Assembly: GCA_021234155.1 (NCBI GenBank)
Contig: JAJEKV010000293.1
Span: 126,001-190,000 of the forward strand
Length of the DNA: 64,000 nt
Direction: 5' to 3'
DNA from: Isoetes taiwanensis
Taxonomy: Eukaryota; Streptophyta; Lycopodiopsida; Isoetales; Isoetaceae
Notes under the pieces: generated by a model
The model's input: the letters and a program-made list of their open reading frames with translations, nothing else
Databases searched by the model: none
What the model was told of the DNA's origin: nothing
Shown here: positions 37,871-49,431 of the stretch, one piece after another
Numbering within the stretch: the stretch's first letter is position 1
How the letters are laid out: each line of letters begins with the position of its first letter
Made by a program: the position numbers and the translations under genes

Positions 37871-39802
37871 TAACTTAGCCAACCTTAGGCATAGGGCCAT
37901 TTCCACATGGCGTCACTCTATTGAGCACCCGCCACATGGAAGTACCCCATTGGAGTCACATGGTATAACATGGGAACCCTAACCTATAAAGGCCTAAACC
38001 CTAACCCTAGGCCTCTTTCTGGCTCCAACCGTCTTGGAACCTTCTTCGCGCACGAAACTCCATTTCGAGAATCGTTTGCTATGGTATAGCCTATAGCACA
38101 GCAGCCCCCGGACTGTGTGCGCGTCAATAGGAGGGAGCTACTTCAACCACCTTGAAGATCATGGAGAGGAGGGAGTTCCTTAGGAGCAGGTATTTGGATT
38201 AGAGTTCTTTGTAAATCATCTGGAAGTTAAGACTCCAGATGAGTTGGCATTTCGTGTCTCTAGTAAAGCCTTTCTAGAACCCTCGGTTTAGATTCTAAAC
38301 CCTAAACAATGAACCCTAACTGTAAGTTAGATGTATATGATTAGGTTTAGATGTTATTCTCATTATTATCATGTATGTGGATAGGCGGTGATGGTTGATC
38401 ATGTTTGCTCCTCTTGTATTGGGAAGGGGGGTAGAGACCTAGTAGCCATTACTTAGTGATGCTCCTAGTTTAGACCCTTTAGTTCCTATTATTATGCGGC
38501 CTCAGTGCATAGGAACCCACCGGCTCACGGGGTTATGATATGACTCAAAGACTACATACTTGGGGGCTAGAGGAGACGGAGGGAGGGTCCTTGCCGAAAG
38601 CACGGCCATCGGGGACCCCATAGCTGGCTAGGCTTATGGCCGATCCACCGAAAGTGGGCGGGCATGGGTCCGACATCTCCTGGGGCAATGGTGTCACCCT
38701 GCCTCTCAAGAGCTCAGGTGTCGGCCTGGCTCTTGTTTTGGGGGGTTAAGTTGGGGAAGAATCCTGTGTCGCCACGATTCTCTAGCCGCCCGTGGAACCT
38801 CTAGACCCTGAAAAGGGGAGATGGAACCCTTCCTGCCTCGTCGGGCCGGGGAGATGCAACCCGAAGCAGTCTCAATGGGTGATACCATGAGATTGCGTAT
38901 CAGGATGGCTAGAGTCGTACCAGAGCCCGATCTAGCCCATCTGCAAAGTATGCACAAGAGGGGCGGATGGAATGGTCAACCCTAGCCATTGTCTCGAGCC
39001 AGCCCCGCCATTGTTATGACTCGATCTGCTCTATCTTGAGGGCTAGCCGTCAGTCTACCTCCCCATGAGTCTGAGCCTTGGGTAAGAGCTCTCATGTTTT
39101 ACGGCATCTGTTTATCTCATTGTATCTATGGATATGTGGATGCGCTACCCTTTAAGGTAGTTCAATGTATTGTTATTGCTAGTTCTGATGTTGTTTATGC
39201 TTCCGCTATTATAGAAGCCCATAGGGGAAGGGTGCGCAAGACACCTTCGTGTCCCTTCCCACACTAGGGATACCCTAGAGTGCGGGATAGACGGAGGGCC
39301 TATGCAGTTGGAGGACCGGATGGGGGATTTCCTATGGAGTGTATGGCCGGGCACCGTATATTTTGTAGGGGGCGTCACAGTGATAATGATGCATTAGTTA
39401 AACAATGATAGTATCAGCTTTATATTAGATGGCATGAATTTGAAGTTCTTTGAGAAAGCCGGGGTGCCACAACTGGAAGCCCTTCAATAAGAAAAGTCAC
39501 TCTTGGAATATTGTCTCCCTTCTTGCATAGAATTCATGTTTGGGAGTAGATTATTCATATGACTTGCATAACATCTAGTATATACTCAAATTTGGCAATA
39601 ATCACCTAGTTTTTTATGTTTAATATTAAATTATTTTATGAAATTTGAATCTCTAATTTGCCATTCTATTATGTTTGATTCCTTTTTGTGGTTTCAAACA
39701 TTCATATGTGGAATGGGTAAGGTCATGGTGTCATATCTCATGCTTGCTTATAAAGCCAAGGAGAGGCTAATGGGTCTCCTTCTAATGTGGCATGACGTAA
39801 AA

Positions 39803-39862
39803 AATCAGTCAGTCAGTCAGTCTATCAGTCGTTCGGTCAGTCAGTCAGTCTGTCCGTCCGTG
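39803..39862 (+). repeat. (TCAG/TCCG)n microsatellite
   Basis: An imperfect tetranucleotide array of cagt units grading into gtcc units. It lies in AT-rich DNA between the LTR retrotransposon and the LINE fragment. Confidence 0.8.
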
Positions 39863-40059
39863 AATGATATATCTGAAAATGATGTATTGATACTACTTGT
39901 GCATAAAAGAATGAATCGCTATGAAATGCTAGACTATGTGACTTTGAGATTTGACATTCTTGCATAACGTATCAGCAACTATTAGAGTTCTTCTTTTGAG
40001 ATCTAGATGATGCAATGTATGCTCATTTGTAGACATGACGAAGTTGAGAACCATATTGT

Positions 40060-40754
40060 GAAAAGTAATTTCTTACGAGGCAAAGTTAACTTTTGTTGTC
40101 GATAACTCTACGGAGGAGGATGGCTACTTCTATTAACTCTCTCACTCTCCCAGATGGCTCGGAGGTTTCTGATCCGGTGCACTTAAAGCAGCACCTACAT
40201 AATCATTTTGCAGTATTCTTTGATCGACATCGCTTACCATTTCAGGAGGACATGCAATCAGCTGTGTTAACTAAAGTGCATTCTATTGTTTCAGCAGAGC
40301 AACGTTCAATTTTAGAGACAAATATCACTAGAGACGATCTAGGCGCAGCGGCTCACCTATTGGAGAAAGGAAAATGTCCAGGTCTTGACGGTTTTCCAGT
40401 AGAATTTTTTCAAGAATATTGGGAGTGGATTGGAGATGATATATATAATGCATTTTGTGAATTTAGAAGATACAGAAGTTTGGACAAAATTCTTAACACA
40501 GGTGCTATTTCCCTCATTCCCAAGTGTAAAGAGCCCAAGACCATTTCGGATTGGCGTCCTATAACATTGCTTTCTACAGTGTATAAGATTTTTGCGAAAG
40601 CTCTGGCAGAGAAGTTGTGTGTTGTTCTTGCTGAGTCAATTTCGTCCACCCAAACTGGGTTCTTGCCTGGAAGGTGTATTCTTGATAATGTTGCAGCGGC
40701 CTATGAAGGTATGTATTGGGCAAGGCTAAAGGCCCATCGCAAAGGTGCCCCATA
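40060..40754 (+). pseudogene. L1-type LINE reverse transcriptase, N-terminal half only
   Basis: A long open frame (from about 40,093) gives ITRDDLGAAAHLLEKGKCPG-LDGFPVEFFQEYW (RT motif around KCPGLDG), then ISLIPKCKEPKTISDWRPIT-LLSTVYKIFAKALAEKL and TQTGFLPGRCILDNV. These are the fingers and early palm of plant L1 ORF2. It stops at 40,752 just before the FEKAYD block, so the catalytic YADD is missing. No endonuclease was seen upstream. The frame is uninterrupted for 220 codons, so this fragment is not very old. Confidence 0.85.
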
Positions 40755-40762
40755 GATTAGCC

Positions 40763-40977
40763 TCATTGGTTGAGTGGTAAGCCAATGAGATTACAGCAGC
40801 AATCAAAAGGATAACGTTTAGGGGCAAGATTGGCTGAAGAATGAATGTGCTCTTGCAGTGATTAGGGGCAGGTGTCAAGCATTGTGCTTTAGAGCGAAAG
40901 CGCTCTTGCAGTGTTTAGGATTAGGGGCAGGTGGCAAGCAATGTGTTGTAGAGTGAATGTGCTTTTGCAGTCTTTAT
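40763..40977 (+). repeat. Hairpin and 60-bp tandem repeat after the LINE fragment
   Basis: CTCATTGG...CCAATGAG forms an 8-bp stem at about 40,764-40,791, around a 'ttgagtggtaag' A-box-like loop. Then about three copies of a unit reading 'ggattaggggcaggtg.caa', 'gcattgtg.tttagagcgaa' and 'gtgctcttgcagtgttta' occupy about 40,815-40,977. Confidence 0.7.
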
Positions 40978-43639
40978 AGGATTTGCAGGAAAAGAATAAA
41001 ACACGAGGGGCACGAGAACATATAGAATGTGGGGTGCAATGTGTTCGAGAGAGAGGCTAACATGGAACAGATGTTGAACCATGGGGCAAGGGATTGGAAA
41101 AATATATGAATATCACAATACAATACATTCATCCATCAAAATACTAGCACCAAGGAATTAAGGAATTAAGAAGGAAGACCTGGACAGCCCAAAGGTAAAA
41201 CAATAAAAATAATATAAGAATCTGCTCCACAGGACCCACAGGTGTGCAAATTATTCATCAGATTTGAATGCCAAGGCCAAAATAATGCAGCCCCGGTCCT
41301 GTCTTCACGGAATCTTCTCGATGTCTGGTACATATTAAAACCATCATCATCTAAAACAAAGTAATAATCGGATAGAACCAGCCAAGAAAAACAGAGTAAA
41401 ATAAAAAAAGATCTGGCTGGCACTTGGACGATAGGAATTCTTTAATCAGGTTTAAGCTCTTAAATCTGCAAGGAGTTGACGATTTTCATGGCCGTGGAGA
41501 TGTAAGATCAATTGGGCAGTACTAGAATGATGGGGAAATATTTTTTCTGGTAGAAAAACCTGGCTATGGCACGGAAAGCAGAGATTTTTGGCCACCGGAG
41601 TAAAAGCTCAAATGGGCGGGGCTGAAAAAGCGGTCTGGGTATGCGCGAAGCCAATAGGTAAGCAGTTTGGGGATCCGGGCATGGACGCCGGAGCACAAGG
41701 GGCGTGTGGCTTAGGTCATGAATGATGCAACATTTTCCTTTGATCCAACGCAATGAAGCAAAAACCCAAAACCCAAATCATCAAGCATGATCCTGCCCAC
41801 GTGCAGTCTTAAACAATACAGATCCAGCCTTATCCTGCCAATTTTTATTCTGCATCATCTGTTTTCTTGCCTCTCAAGAGTAGGCCTGTAGACTACAGCC
41901 ATTTTCTTAGCCACAGAACTAGCCCCATACCTGTTTCATTCTTTAGCTTCGGCAGCAAAACAAGACAAATCATGTCAGTAATGTAGAATTTCTTCAGCAA
42001 AACTATGTCCCTTTGTTATCATAACAAATTACAGGCCCTTGTTCCAAGCCATTCTCCTCTTAAAATATGACCTGCAAACAGCTGGTGGATAGAGTTACTT
42101 GGAAGCTTGAGCTAGATAAATTTGTTTACTACCATATCTGTATGACACTGCAGTTAATGAAGTGGCAATTCATATTCAAAGTTTGTGCCTAGGCAATTAA
42201 GAAAGCCTTAGGATAGGACTTCTACACCTTAAGACAAGCTTTTCTTTTTCTTCTTTTCTGAGCAAGCCTGCAAAAACTACAAGCATTATCCTTTGTCAAC
42301 AACTGGAGTTAATCCAATTTATTCAGAAAATGAAAGGCTCTTTACTGTCAGTGGCACTGTGGATAAACCTCATTAATCAACCTTCACTCCCATGTCAACC
42401 AATAAAATATTTGGATCAAATGTCATGTGAAGATGCAGAAGTGGGGCTTCAGTATTTTCCCAACAGTAAAACCAGTAAAAACCCCTACCTGCACAGCATT
42501 TCTTTTGAAGATGATGTGCCTGATCTCATTGAACCATTTTCAGCATTTATATTTAATTCTAAATGCTAACTTCATATCTGTGCCAAATAAAAAGTAGAGA
42601 GTTGGGACCTTTGGAGGGCCTCCTTTGCACTAAATAAAGAAGCAAGACTCAGAGGTACACACAAGGAAACAAAGCATTGGGGCATCAAGTAGCAAATAAA
42701 CAATGAATTACAGTATTCAATCACAGCAACAGGGACCTGCTTGTACATGAATCATATCATATTCCATCATTGCTATGCCCATAAAAACACAGGCAGCATG
42801 ACAATTTGCTCATGAACAGCAGGATGTCAAATCACAACAGTGACGAATGGAAGGGCATGCATTACATCCGTCACATATTTCTAAGAGCTAAAAACAAGCA
42901 GGGAACCATTTTTTGGCCTTTACTTCCCAACATTATGCTCCATATACCATAATTATGTCCTGCAAAATCCCAGCATTAACAATTTTCTTCACACTGATTC
43001 CAGGATTAAACATGAAACATTCCAAACATAGCAAAGATGATGGTAATATGAGATCCATAAAACAAGATGCACTGTAGTTGCAACTAAATTACCTTCAACA
43101 TCAAATCAACTGAGAGAATATTTGGTCACAGAAAAAGCAATCATCAAAAGCAAGGACAAGTAGCTAATTGCCTCTGGCACACAAGTTGCCAAATGATCTC
43201 ATATTTCATTCAATATCAACTCAATGGAGAGAAAATGATCTCAGTTACAATAATTCACTACACATCTGTAGAAAGTAATGGAGCAGCAAAGGTGCAGATC
43301 ATCAGAGGACAAAATGTAACCAAAAGGAAAAGGTGAATCTAGTTATTTACCAGGCAATTATCATGATCATCACTCTGCGCTGCTGCAGAACAGGATATAC
43401 TCATAGAAGGCAAGATGGCCAAAAGATTGAAAAATATTGCAAGTGTCAGTAGAGTAGTAAGGAAGGTGTAGTTGTCAATCACTTAAGTTTCTGCACATCA
43501 TGAACAAGAAGCTGTACATGAATGTAAAAGACGATGGCAGAAAACTCTTCTGCAAATAACAAGCCGAAGTGGAGGAATTATAGTGTTCAACAGCACTAGG
43601 AAAAATTGAATTAGCACAGCATCAAACATGGCCAATTTT
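40978..43639. other. Intergenic; 3' side of the S40 gene
   Basis: No domain-bearing frame. The part nearest 43,639 should include the 3'UTR of the minus-strand S40 gene. A GC-richer block at 41,560-41,720 has an 81-codon minus-strand frame with no recognisable family. Confidence 0.4.
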
Positions 43640-44326
43640 TCAGAGGAAGCCAGTCTGCTTCCAGACTGCGTTGCGAACCCGGCTTAGATCCCTTCCTTTC
43701 AGAGTCCGGCCTGCGCCTTCATACACAGAAAAAGTCATCTGACTTCTTGCACATTCTCTAGCAACTAGTTCATGAGGAGGCAGTTTTTCCTGATCATCGT
43801 CATTTGTATCAAAATCCAAACCATTCCGCTTCATATCCTTCTTATCTGAACCCAAAATCTTAGACCAATCTGGCACATTCATAGGAGCAGATTGATGATG
43901 CATAATAGGAATTCCTGCATCAAACAGACCTGAAGAAGATGGGGGAATGGTCCTAGAAGCAGATATAGACGATAACCCCCTGTCTCCATATGAATCTTTG
44001 TCGAGGCCAAGCCATCTTCTACCAGTTGAAAAAAATTTATGATGATCCGTGCCTTCTGTGTACTCTTCCAGATAACCCTCTTCAGGCAGAGGTCTTAAAT
44101 CCGAACCCCAAATGTCGTCTTCTTTTAGATCATTCATATCCGAAAAGTCATGAGATGTTGGTGCCGGAGATCCCATTGCAGACAGACCCAAAAGCTTGTC
44201 TCTTCTATTTGCAGAGCTAGAAGACGCTAATTTGTGATCCCTCATCACATTTGTTAAGCCGCTGGAGAAGCGCTCTCTGCGAGAAAGGGCTTCTGTGCCC
44301 ATGCTGCCCATGCGGGTCATCATCAT
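43640..44326 (-). CDS. Senescence regulator S40 family protein (DUF584)
   Basis: An intact 228-residue protein of the plant-specific S40 family, small nuclear-associated proteins linked to leaf senescence and stress responses; the molecular activity is not known. The family signature is split as usual: SAPMNVPDWSKILG (about residues 146-159) and, at the C-terminus, TFSVYEGAGRTLKGRDLSRV followed by RNAVWKQTGFL and stop. The N-terminal half is low in known motifs but has acidic ELKEDDIWG-like words (DLKEDDIWGSDLRP), also typical. Coding is in one exon. An acceptor (TTGTAG|CG) sits three bases before the ATG, joining a 5'UTR intron. ATG 44,326 is the first of three consecutive Met codons. No lesion is seen, in contrast to the helicase. 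Confidence 0.93.
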   Translation of the reverse strand: MMMTRMGSMGTEALSRRERFSSGLTNVMRDHKLASSSSANRRDKLLGLSAMGSPAPTSHDFSDMNDLKEDDIWGSDLRPLPEEGYLEEYTEGTDHHKFFSTGRRWLGLDKDSYGDRGLSSISASRTIPPSSSGLFDAGIPIMHHQSAPMNVPDWSKILGSDKKDMKRNGLDFDTNDDDQEKLPPHELVARECARSQMTFSVYEGAGRTLKGRDLSRVRNAVWKQTGFL

Positions 44327-44329
44327 ACG

Positions 44330-44780
44330 CTACAACAAATTGATGTTCCTGAATTTGTCACACAAAATTGGTCTTAGTTTGCTTTTTGGGCAATTAAAGC
44401 CTGAAAAGTAGCGGCATTACAGGAAAAGATAGTTGCACCAAAAAGCAGAAATAGGAAAAGCAGACTTGAGAACCTAATCGATCTGACAATGACCCAAATC
44501 CGCCGTTACTCAAGAACTACTTGCAATGGGCAATTTGGAAACAGAAACTCTAGATTGGTTTTAGACCCACAAAATCTGAACCCAAATTGCAATCAGGAAT
44601 TTAAAACGAGAGGCGATCAATCAGAATCAAAGTGAAAAGGAAGAAAAAGATGAGCGGGGGTAGAAATCCGGCAAGAAACCGAAGAAACAAAGGCAAATCA
44701 AGCAAGGACGAGAAAAAGATTGAAACAAATTGAAGATAAGTTAAGAAAGAATGTATGAAAAGAAGGCAACGGGGGATCAC
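44330..44780 (-). other. 5'UTR intron of the S40 gene
   Basis: Donor CTTCAG|GTGATCC (exon ends 44,781) and acceptor TTTGTTGTAG|CGTATG (exon resumes 44,329) bound a 451-bp intron just before the start codon. Long leader introns of this kind often raise expression in plants. The pyrimidine-rich, ATG-poor sequence fits. Confidence 0.65.
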
Positions 44781-44862
44781 CTGAAGTGGCGACCTTCTAT
44801 TTTTTAACCTTGTTCCGGCGGTGCCTGAGTGTGGTGCGTGCTCTTCTCGAGGCTCCGAGCAG

Positions 44863-44873
44863 TATATATATAG
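44863..44873 (-). promoter_or_regulatory. TATA box of the S40 gene
   Basis: On the minus strand CTATATATATA lies about 82 bp upstream of the leader-intron donor. This predicts transcription start near 44,835-44,840 and a first exon of roughly 55-60 bases. Confidence 0.65.
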
Positions 44874-45189
44874 GGAGATTTGGCCATGTGGGGTGTAGCG
44901 TGAAACCCTGGTGCGCTTTAGCCGCAGATTTGGATTGGACCTTATTTTTCTATAAAGGGAAAAACAAAAATGGATTAAAAAAATAGGGATAAAATTGTGT
45001 ATTTATCTGCTTTTGGATTGGAATGACTGGCATATACGCCAAACCATTGACACTTGGATGTATATTTGCATTTACGTTGTTAGTTGAAGCTGATTTTCAT
45101 TCCGTGCCTTGTGTGACACCCTCTTCCAGTTCTTCCTCTCTGGCCCTCTTTCCTTCATCTGTGTATTCGTCTGAATGTCGCGTGCATCA

Positions 45190-45530
45190 TCTTCTTCGTC
45201 TCCAGTGAGTGTGCATACTCTGTACGTGCGTGCGTGAGTGCGTGTGTGTGTCTGTTGCTTGTTATCTCACTTATCTTCTTCATCCCCCTTCTCCAGTCCA
45301 TGGTATACTGTGTATGTGTGTGCGTATATATATGTGTTGCATCTTGTCTCACTCATTCCTTGTATACATTATGTATATACGTGAGTATGCATATGTGTTG
45401 CTTGCTTGGTGTCTCACTTATCTTCTTCAATCTCCAGTCGTTGCATATACTATGTGTGTGTGTGTGTGTGTGTATATGTGTATGTGTTGCTTCTTGTCTC
45501 ACTCATTCCTCTTGCCACCTGCCTTTTAGC
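45190..45530 (+). repeat. GT-rich microsatellite and degenerate minisatellite
   Basis: Three imperfect repeats combine tgtgttgcttcttgtctcac followed by tcattcct with GT/GTAT tracts. The longest pure (GT)n is at about 45,452-45,472. The open frames across it (up to 158 codons) are Cys/Val-rich artefacts of the repeat. Confidence 0.75.
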
Positions 45531-47590
45531 CTATGTCTCGTACCTGACTTGCACCCAAAGATAATGCCATGTATTTCTGTATGGTATATTCCTCGCCAGA
45601 CATCTCTGTTGACATGCCATCTCCTGTTCACTCTTACCTTTCCTCCCATCTTCACTTTCCCTCTCTCTAGTTTATGTCCTTCGACGTCTATTCTTTATTC
45701 TGTTCTATAATGCTTCAACCCATGCGGGCGTTTGGTAGTGTAGCATGTTCTATCAACACCAAAGGTTGTTTAAATGTTCCAAAGTTGCAAACATTACGTA
45801 CACTGACATTGTGTCTCCCATAAAGGTGTAGAAAGTTTGTTGTAAAAGACTATAATCTCGTATGGTTTTTTCCATTAGCTAGGGGAGTGAACCAATGGTG
45901 GAACAGGTAAGATTAAGAGGCAAAGAAATAATGCAAATAAAATAAAATTTCCATTTAAATGGCATAGCTAAATAATTCTAGTGTAAAAGGTATCACATAA
46001 ATTTTTATAGTAAAAAATCAAATTGACCACGATATAGCCCCATGAAATGGATTTATCTAAAAAAAAATGGAAAGAATCATGAAAGCCCCTATTGTAGATC
46101 AAGATTGGATAGTTATTGTTGAGCCCTATTTTCTCATCCATTTCATCCAACAGTTGAGATTGAGATAATAATTTATCTAATGATCCACTATTGGTAAATT
46201 TTGCATAGCCCACAATCGGCACATGGTGCACTACAACTGTTGATTACCTTCCCTTTTGTATAGAATTGAATTGGTTTTTATCGTTCACGGAGATCAATAG
46301 GCTTATGGGACTCAATTAAAGAGAACAAACGTATTATTGTCAAGATTAAAAGACCCCATCCCCGAGGGTTTTCGAGGGAAAATACTTGTGAGTAATAAGG
46401 ACGCTGATAAACTGTACAATGATATATTAAAATACATTTCAATGTCGTGCCTGAGGACATAGCTGAGAGCGCATATCCATGATCTCCTAAAGATATGATC
46501 CCAGTAACCCCACTGAGACCGTGTCCAATAGCGCATGGAGCAACTGGTTAGGCAAGACCAATCAAGCATCGCATGCCTAGATATGGTCGAATGCCAGATA
46601 GTTCTGAAAAGTGTGGCATTCATCCTATGACTTCCAGTTGGCAACACTGATAGAGCATGTCCTCACCCGCCTTCCCAATCCATCTGCATAACACGAACAC
46701 ATATAGTATTATGTTTATCTCCAAGATAGCGACCCTCAAAATGAGATGCAAGTGCAACCGAATATCAAATATACCCTATATAATTGAATATTGTCTAAAT
46801 CTGTTGATCATTCTTATCTAATAAATCAATCTAGTTCTTCAAAATGTCGAGATAGAATTGTGAAGGTCTATCATTGTTCTTTGATTCCTCTTGGCAAGAG
46901 GTGTTTGATCTTTGAGGTACATTTGTGTGCGCACTTTCATGCATAAGCAGTTTGTTTCGCTTAGTGGATGTTTCAACGAATCGTGGTTATCCTTTGAGAC
47001 TCCTGCATTTGAATTTTCACTTGTATTTATTCTTTAGTGCTTCAACAACAATTTTCGTCCTTAAAAACAAAAACTTAAATCCTGAAGCTCCGTCATCATT
47101 CAAGATGGTCCAGTGGTAACAACAGTCTGAAACTTAAGACTTTGGATTTTTATTGGAATATGCAATTAACATATGCACTAACCAATAATATGCACAAGAG
47201 ATCACTCACCATAATCGATGTTTAACTATTTTCATTCCATGCTTTATTGATGGTAATTACTTTATTTTTTCCAACCATTTAACTCCATGTAGATCACTCT
47301 AACTATTGAAGGACACCCATTTCAGTAGTTTAGCTTGTAGTTCATAAGTTACTAGCTACCTAGGGATGCACCTTATGTATTGGCATAAACCACCACCCGC
47401 ATGCAAAGGGTGGTCAAACCACTCACCATGATGATACATATGAAAAAGCTTTAAATACATGAATCCCCCTCCGTGTCATTGTCACTGAAATGTCATATTT
47501 AGATCATATACACGTCTTCTAATATCTAAAACACTCAAATGGCATATCTAGAGCACATACAAGTCTTCTAGTATCTGCCAGGACGTCAAT
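45531..47590. other. Intergenic, no supported gene
   Basis: AT-rich sequence. A 111-codon minus-strand frame (46,312-46,647) has no family I recognise. A tRNA A-box-like word, gatggtccagtggtaaca, is at about 47,103. Nothing else is supported. Confidence 0.4.
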
Positions 47591-47726
47591 TCATGCCCCA
47601 TAATATTATATGCTCCACAGCCTCTTCACTTGCTCAAAATATGCCCATAAGGGCAAAAAAAAAAGGGCCTTAGCTTTCTAGCCGAGCAATCTTTGCTAAT
47701 TTCAGTTTCTTAATACTTATTGCATC

Positions 47727-47815
47727 TCGGTGTTTGGTCTAGTGGTAACAACTCGTCATAGAACAAATATGTCTTGACTTCAAGGCCACTCAAAGTCGCA
47801 TTAAACGTTAAGGTG
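47727..47815 (+). repeat. Possible tRNA-derived SINE head
   Basis: TGGTCTAGTGGTAA (about 47,738-47,751) fits the A box, and CTTCAAGGCC, about 30 bp later, fits the B-box core (WTCRANNCC). The downstream part is not identifiable. A related A-box word lies at 47,103. Weak. Confidence 0.35.
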
Positions 47816-49207
47816 CTTAGGGCTAGGATCCAATATAATATTGGTTGTGATGTATGTTATGCATCATATGTCCAATTGGATGTTGTCAATGTGGCATGAC
47901 TAAAGATATTGGTCTAGTGTGTGCATCACATGTCCAATCCGATGATGCCAATGTGGCATTACAAAAAAATTGCTTCTTTAACATCAATCTTGTCTCCTTA
48001 GATCAAATTTTATGTACGCATGGCCCTGCATGCATGGAACATGATGCTTGATCATGCACCAATCAACAGTGATTACCAACCACTTATGGCGTATTGTGTA
48101 ACTAGCAACTCCTACTCAAGAACATGATTGCAACAATTTGCTAGATTGTTTAACATATTCTACCAATTGGCAACTTGATCTTCAATCTATAGTGACTTGC
48201 ATTGGGATGGGAAATTGAAAGGAATAGACATATTAAAGTCAGGCATACAGCCAAATGAGAATCTTGGAATGGTACAATTTGAAACTTGGGTTGTATGATA
48301 AGGATAGTAGAAATTACATCGTGGGCCAATTATTATAGGCCAAGGTTTCATTCCATATAGAAATACATGTTCGTTGCACTTCAAAAACTAACAATGCGAA
48401 AGTAATCACTCTAATAAAATACAAGTCTTTGGTACCCCTTCGGTCCATCCATAAATTTTGATTTTCTACTTCAAGGAAAATAAATTAGAAGAAATTCATG
48501 GATACAAACACAAGAAATAAATGGATTTGTTAAATGGGTACATCTTTTTTTCCTTAGTCAATTATGGGTCAAGGGTTCTTTCCATATAGAAATACACGTT
48601 TGTTGCACTTTCAAAAAAGATGGTGATGGAAAGCAATAATTCTCATAAACTCAATCTTAGAGTGGGTCTTTAGTACCCCTTCAATCCATCCCTATAATTT
48701 GATATTCTACTCCAAGAAAAATAGTTAGAAGATGACAAACACGAAAGAACTTTTGGACACATTCTCTATTGCTTCAGGATGTCTAATGAACTGGACAAAG
48801 TGCTATTGTGGCCTTCATCCGAGCCAATGCCTGCCATTTTGTCTAACTTCCCGTGGCAAATGCAGCCGCAGGGTAGATGCTCCAGGCTTTTGGGTATCCC
48901 GTTTGGCATCGATATTTCTGCCACAGGTATTTTGGAGGGTACTTTGGTGGGTCTGCGTCGACATCTCAATTGGTGGAAAGGTGGCAAACTCTCAATGGCC
49001 GGCAGAATTACAGTCGCAAAGTCTGTATTATGCTCGGCGCATATTTATATGGCGTCTGTCATCCTGGCTCCAGAGAGCAAGATGCAGAAAATCTCATATA
49101 TTGTCCGTAACTTTGTCTGGGGAGGTAATGAGGAAGGGGCGGTGGTTAAGATCACATGGTGGAAGTGTGTGCGCCCCAAAGCCACGGGAGGACTGGACCT
49201 TTCTCTC

Positions 49208-49431
49208 CATAGACGAGAGTCAATTAACACTAGGAACAACTAGGACATGTAGATAGAAGGGAGTCGTATGATGTGAGAGTATCACGTGCGGTTCCGTGAG
49301 AAGGAAATGATCCCTACTCTTGAGGTTCAATACAATATAAAACAACAATGTTACTCGCAGTAGGTTTTATCTCCTTGTTTACCATAGGAGGCCCTATTGG
49401 AATAGCCTTGGTCAATTCTGGGCTGGACATA
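49208..49431 (+). other. cox1: Mitochondrial DNA patch: group II intron end plus cox1 exon
   Basis: 49,261-49,294 is a 34-nt group II intron domain V: it starts GAGTCGTATG, has a GAGA tetraloop and ends GTGCGGTTC. A domain VI-like stem follows (about 49,296-49,320). From about 49,323 the sequence reads in frame as cytochrome oxidase subunit 1: [20 protein letters not shown], then [16 protein letters not shown] (to about 49,431). The LINE frame resumes with YWYQSSFFDILRN. The patch is therefore nuclear mitochondrial DNA inside the LINE, retaining the intron-exon junction and so derived from DNA or unspliced RNA. The left limit is uncertain by about 20 bp. Confidence 0.8.
49261..49294 (+). ncRNA. 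Group II intron domain V (in mitochondrial insert)
   Basis: 34 bases that fold as the conserved catalytic hairpin: GAGTCGT pairs with GCGGTTC, an AGC/AGT-type bulge region, TGAT pairs with ATCA, closed by GAGA. In the mitochondrion it would be the active site of the self-splicing intron. Here it is a non-functional relic. Confidence 0.8.

Larger units (their letters stand above)
20822..39379 (+). mobile_element. Full-length 18.6-kb Ty3/Gypsy LTR retrotransposon with nested insertions
   Basis: The LTRs are 20,822-22,455 (1634 bp) and 36,028-36,154 plus 37,871-39,379 (1636 bp after removing a Helitron). LTR ends are TGTGACG...CGTCACA in the 3' copy; the 5' copy starts TATGACG (one G-to-A change). 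The target duplication GTGAT is at 20,817-20,821 and 39,380-39,384. The primer site lies at 22,457 and the polypurine tract at 36,015. Pol remnants with integrase and chromodomain lie at 33.1-35.2 kb. Nested inside are a Helitron 3' end at 30,666, a MITE at 33,551-33,781 and a Helitron at 36,155-37,870. The coding region is full of stops. Confidence 0.93.
36028..39379 (+). repeat. 3' LTR, split by a Helitron
   Basis: 36,028-36,154 and 37,871-39,379 together give 1636 bp, two more than the 5' LTR. It ends GGGCGTCACA and is followed by the target duplication GTGAT. The split point reads ATTCATA...TAACTTA, where the 5' LTR has ATTCATATAACTTA uninterrupted. Confidence 0.92.

Noticed and set aside
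45209-45710. Cys/Val-rich frames of 106 and 158 codons
   Set aside because: They arise from GT microsatellite and pyrimidine-rich repeats.
46312-46647. A 111-codon minus-strand frame considered as an organelle-derived fragment
   Set aside because: No reading frame gave a recognisable mitochondrial or plastid protein.
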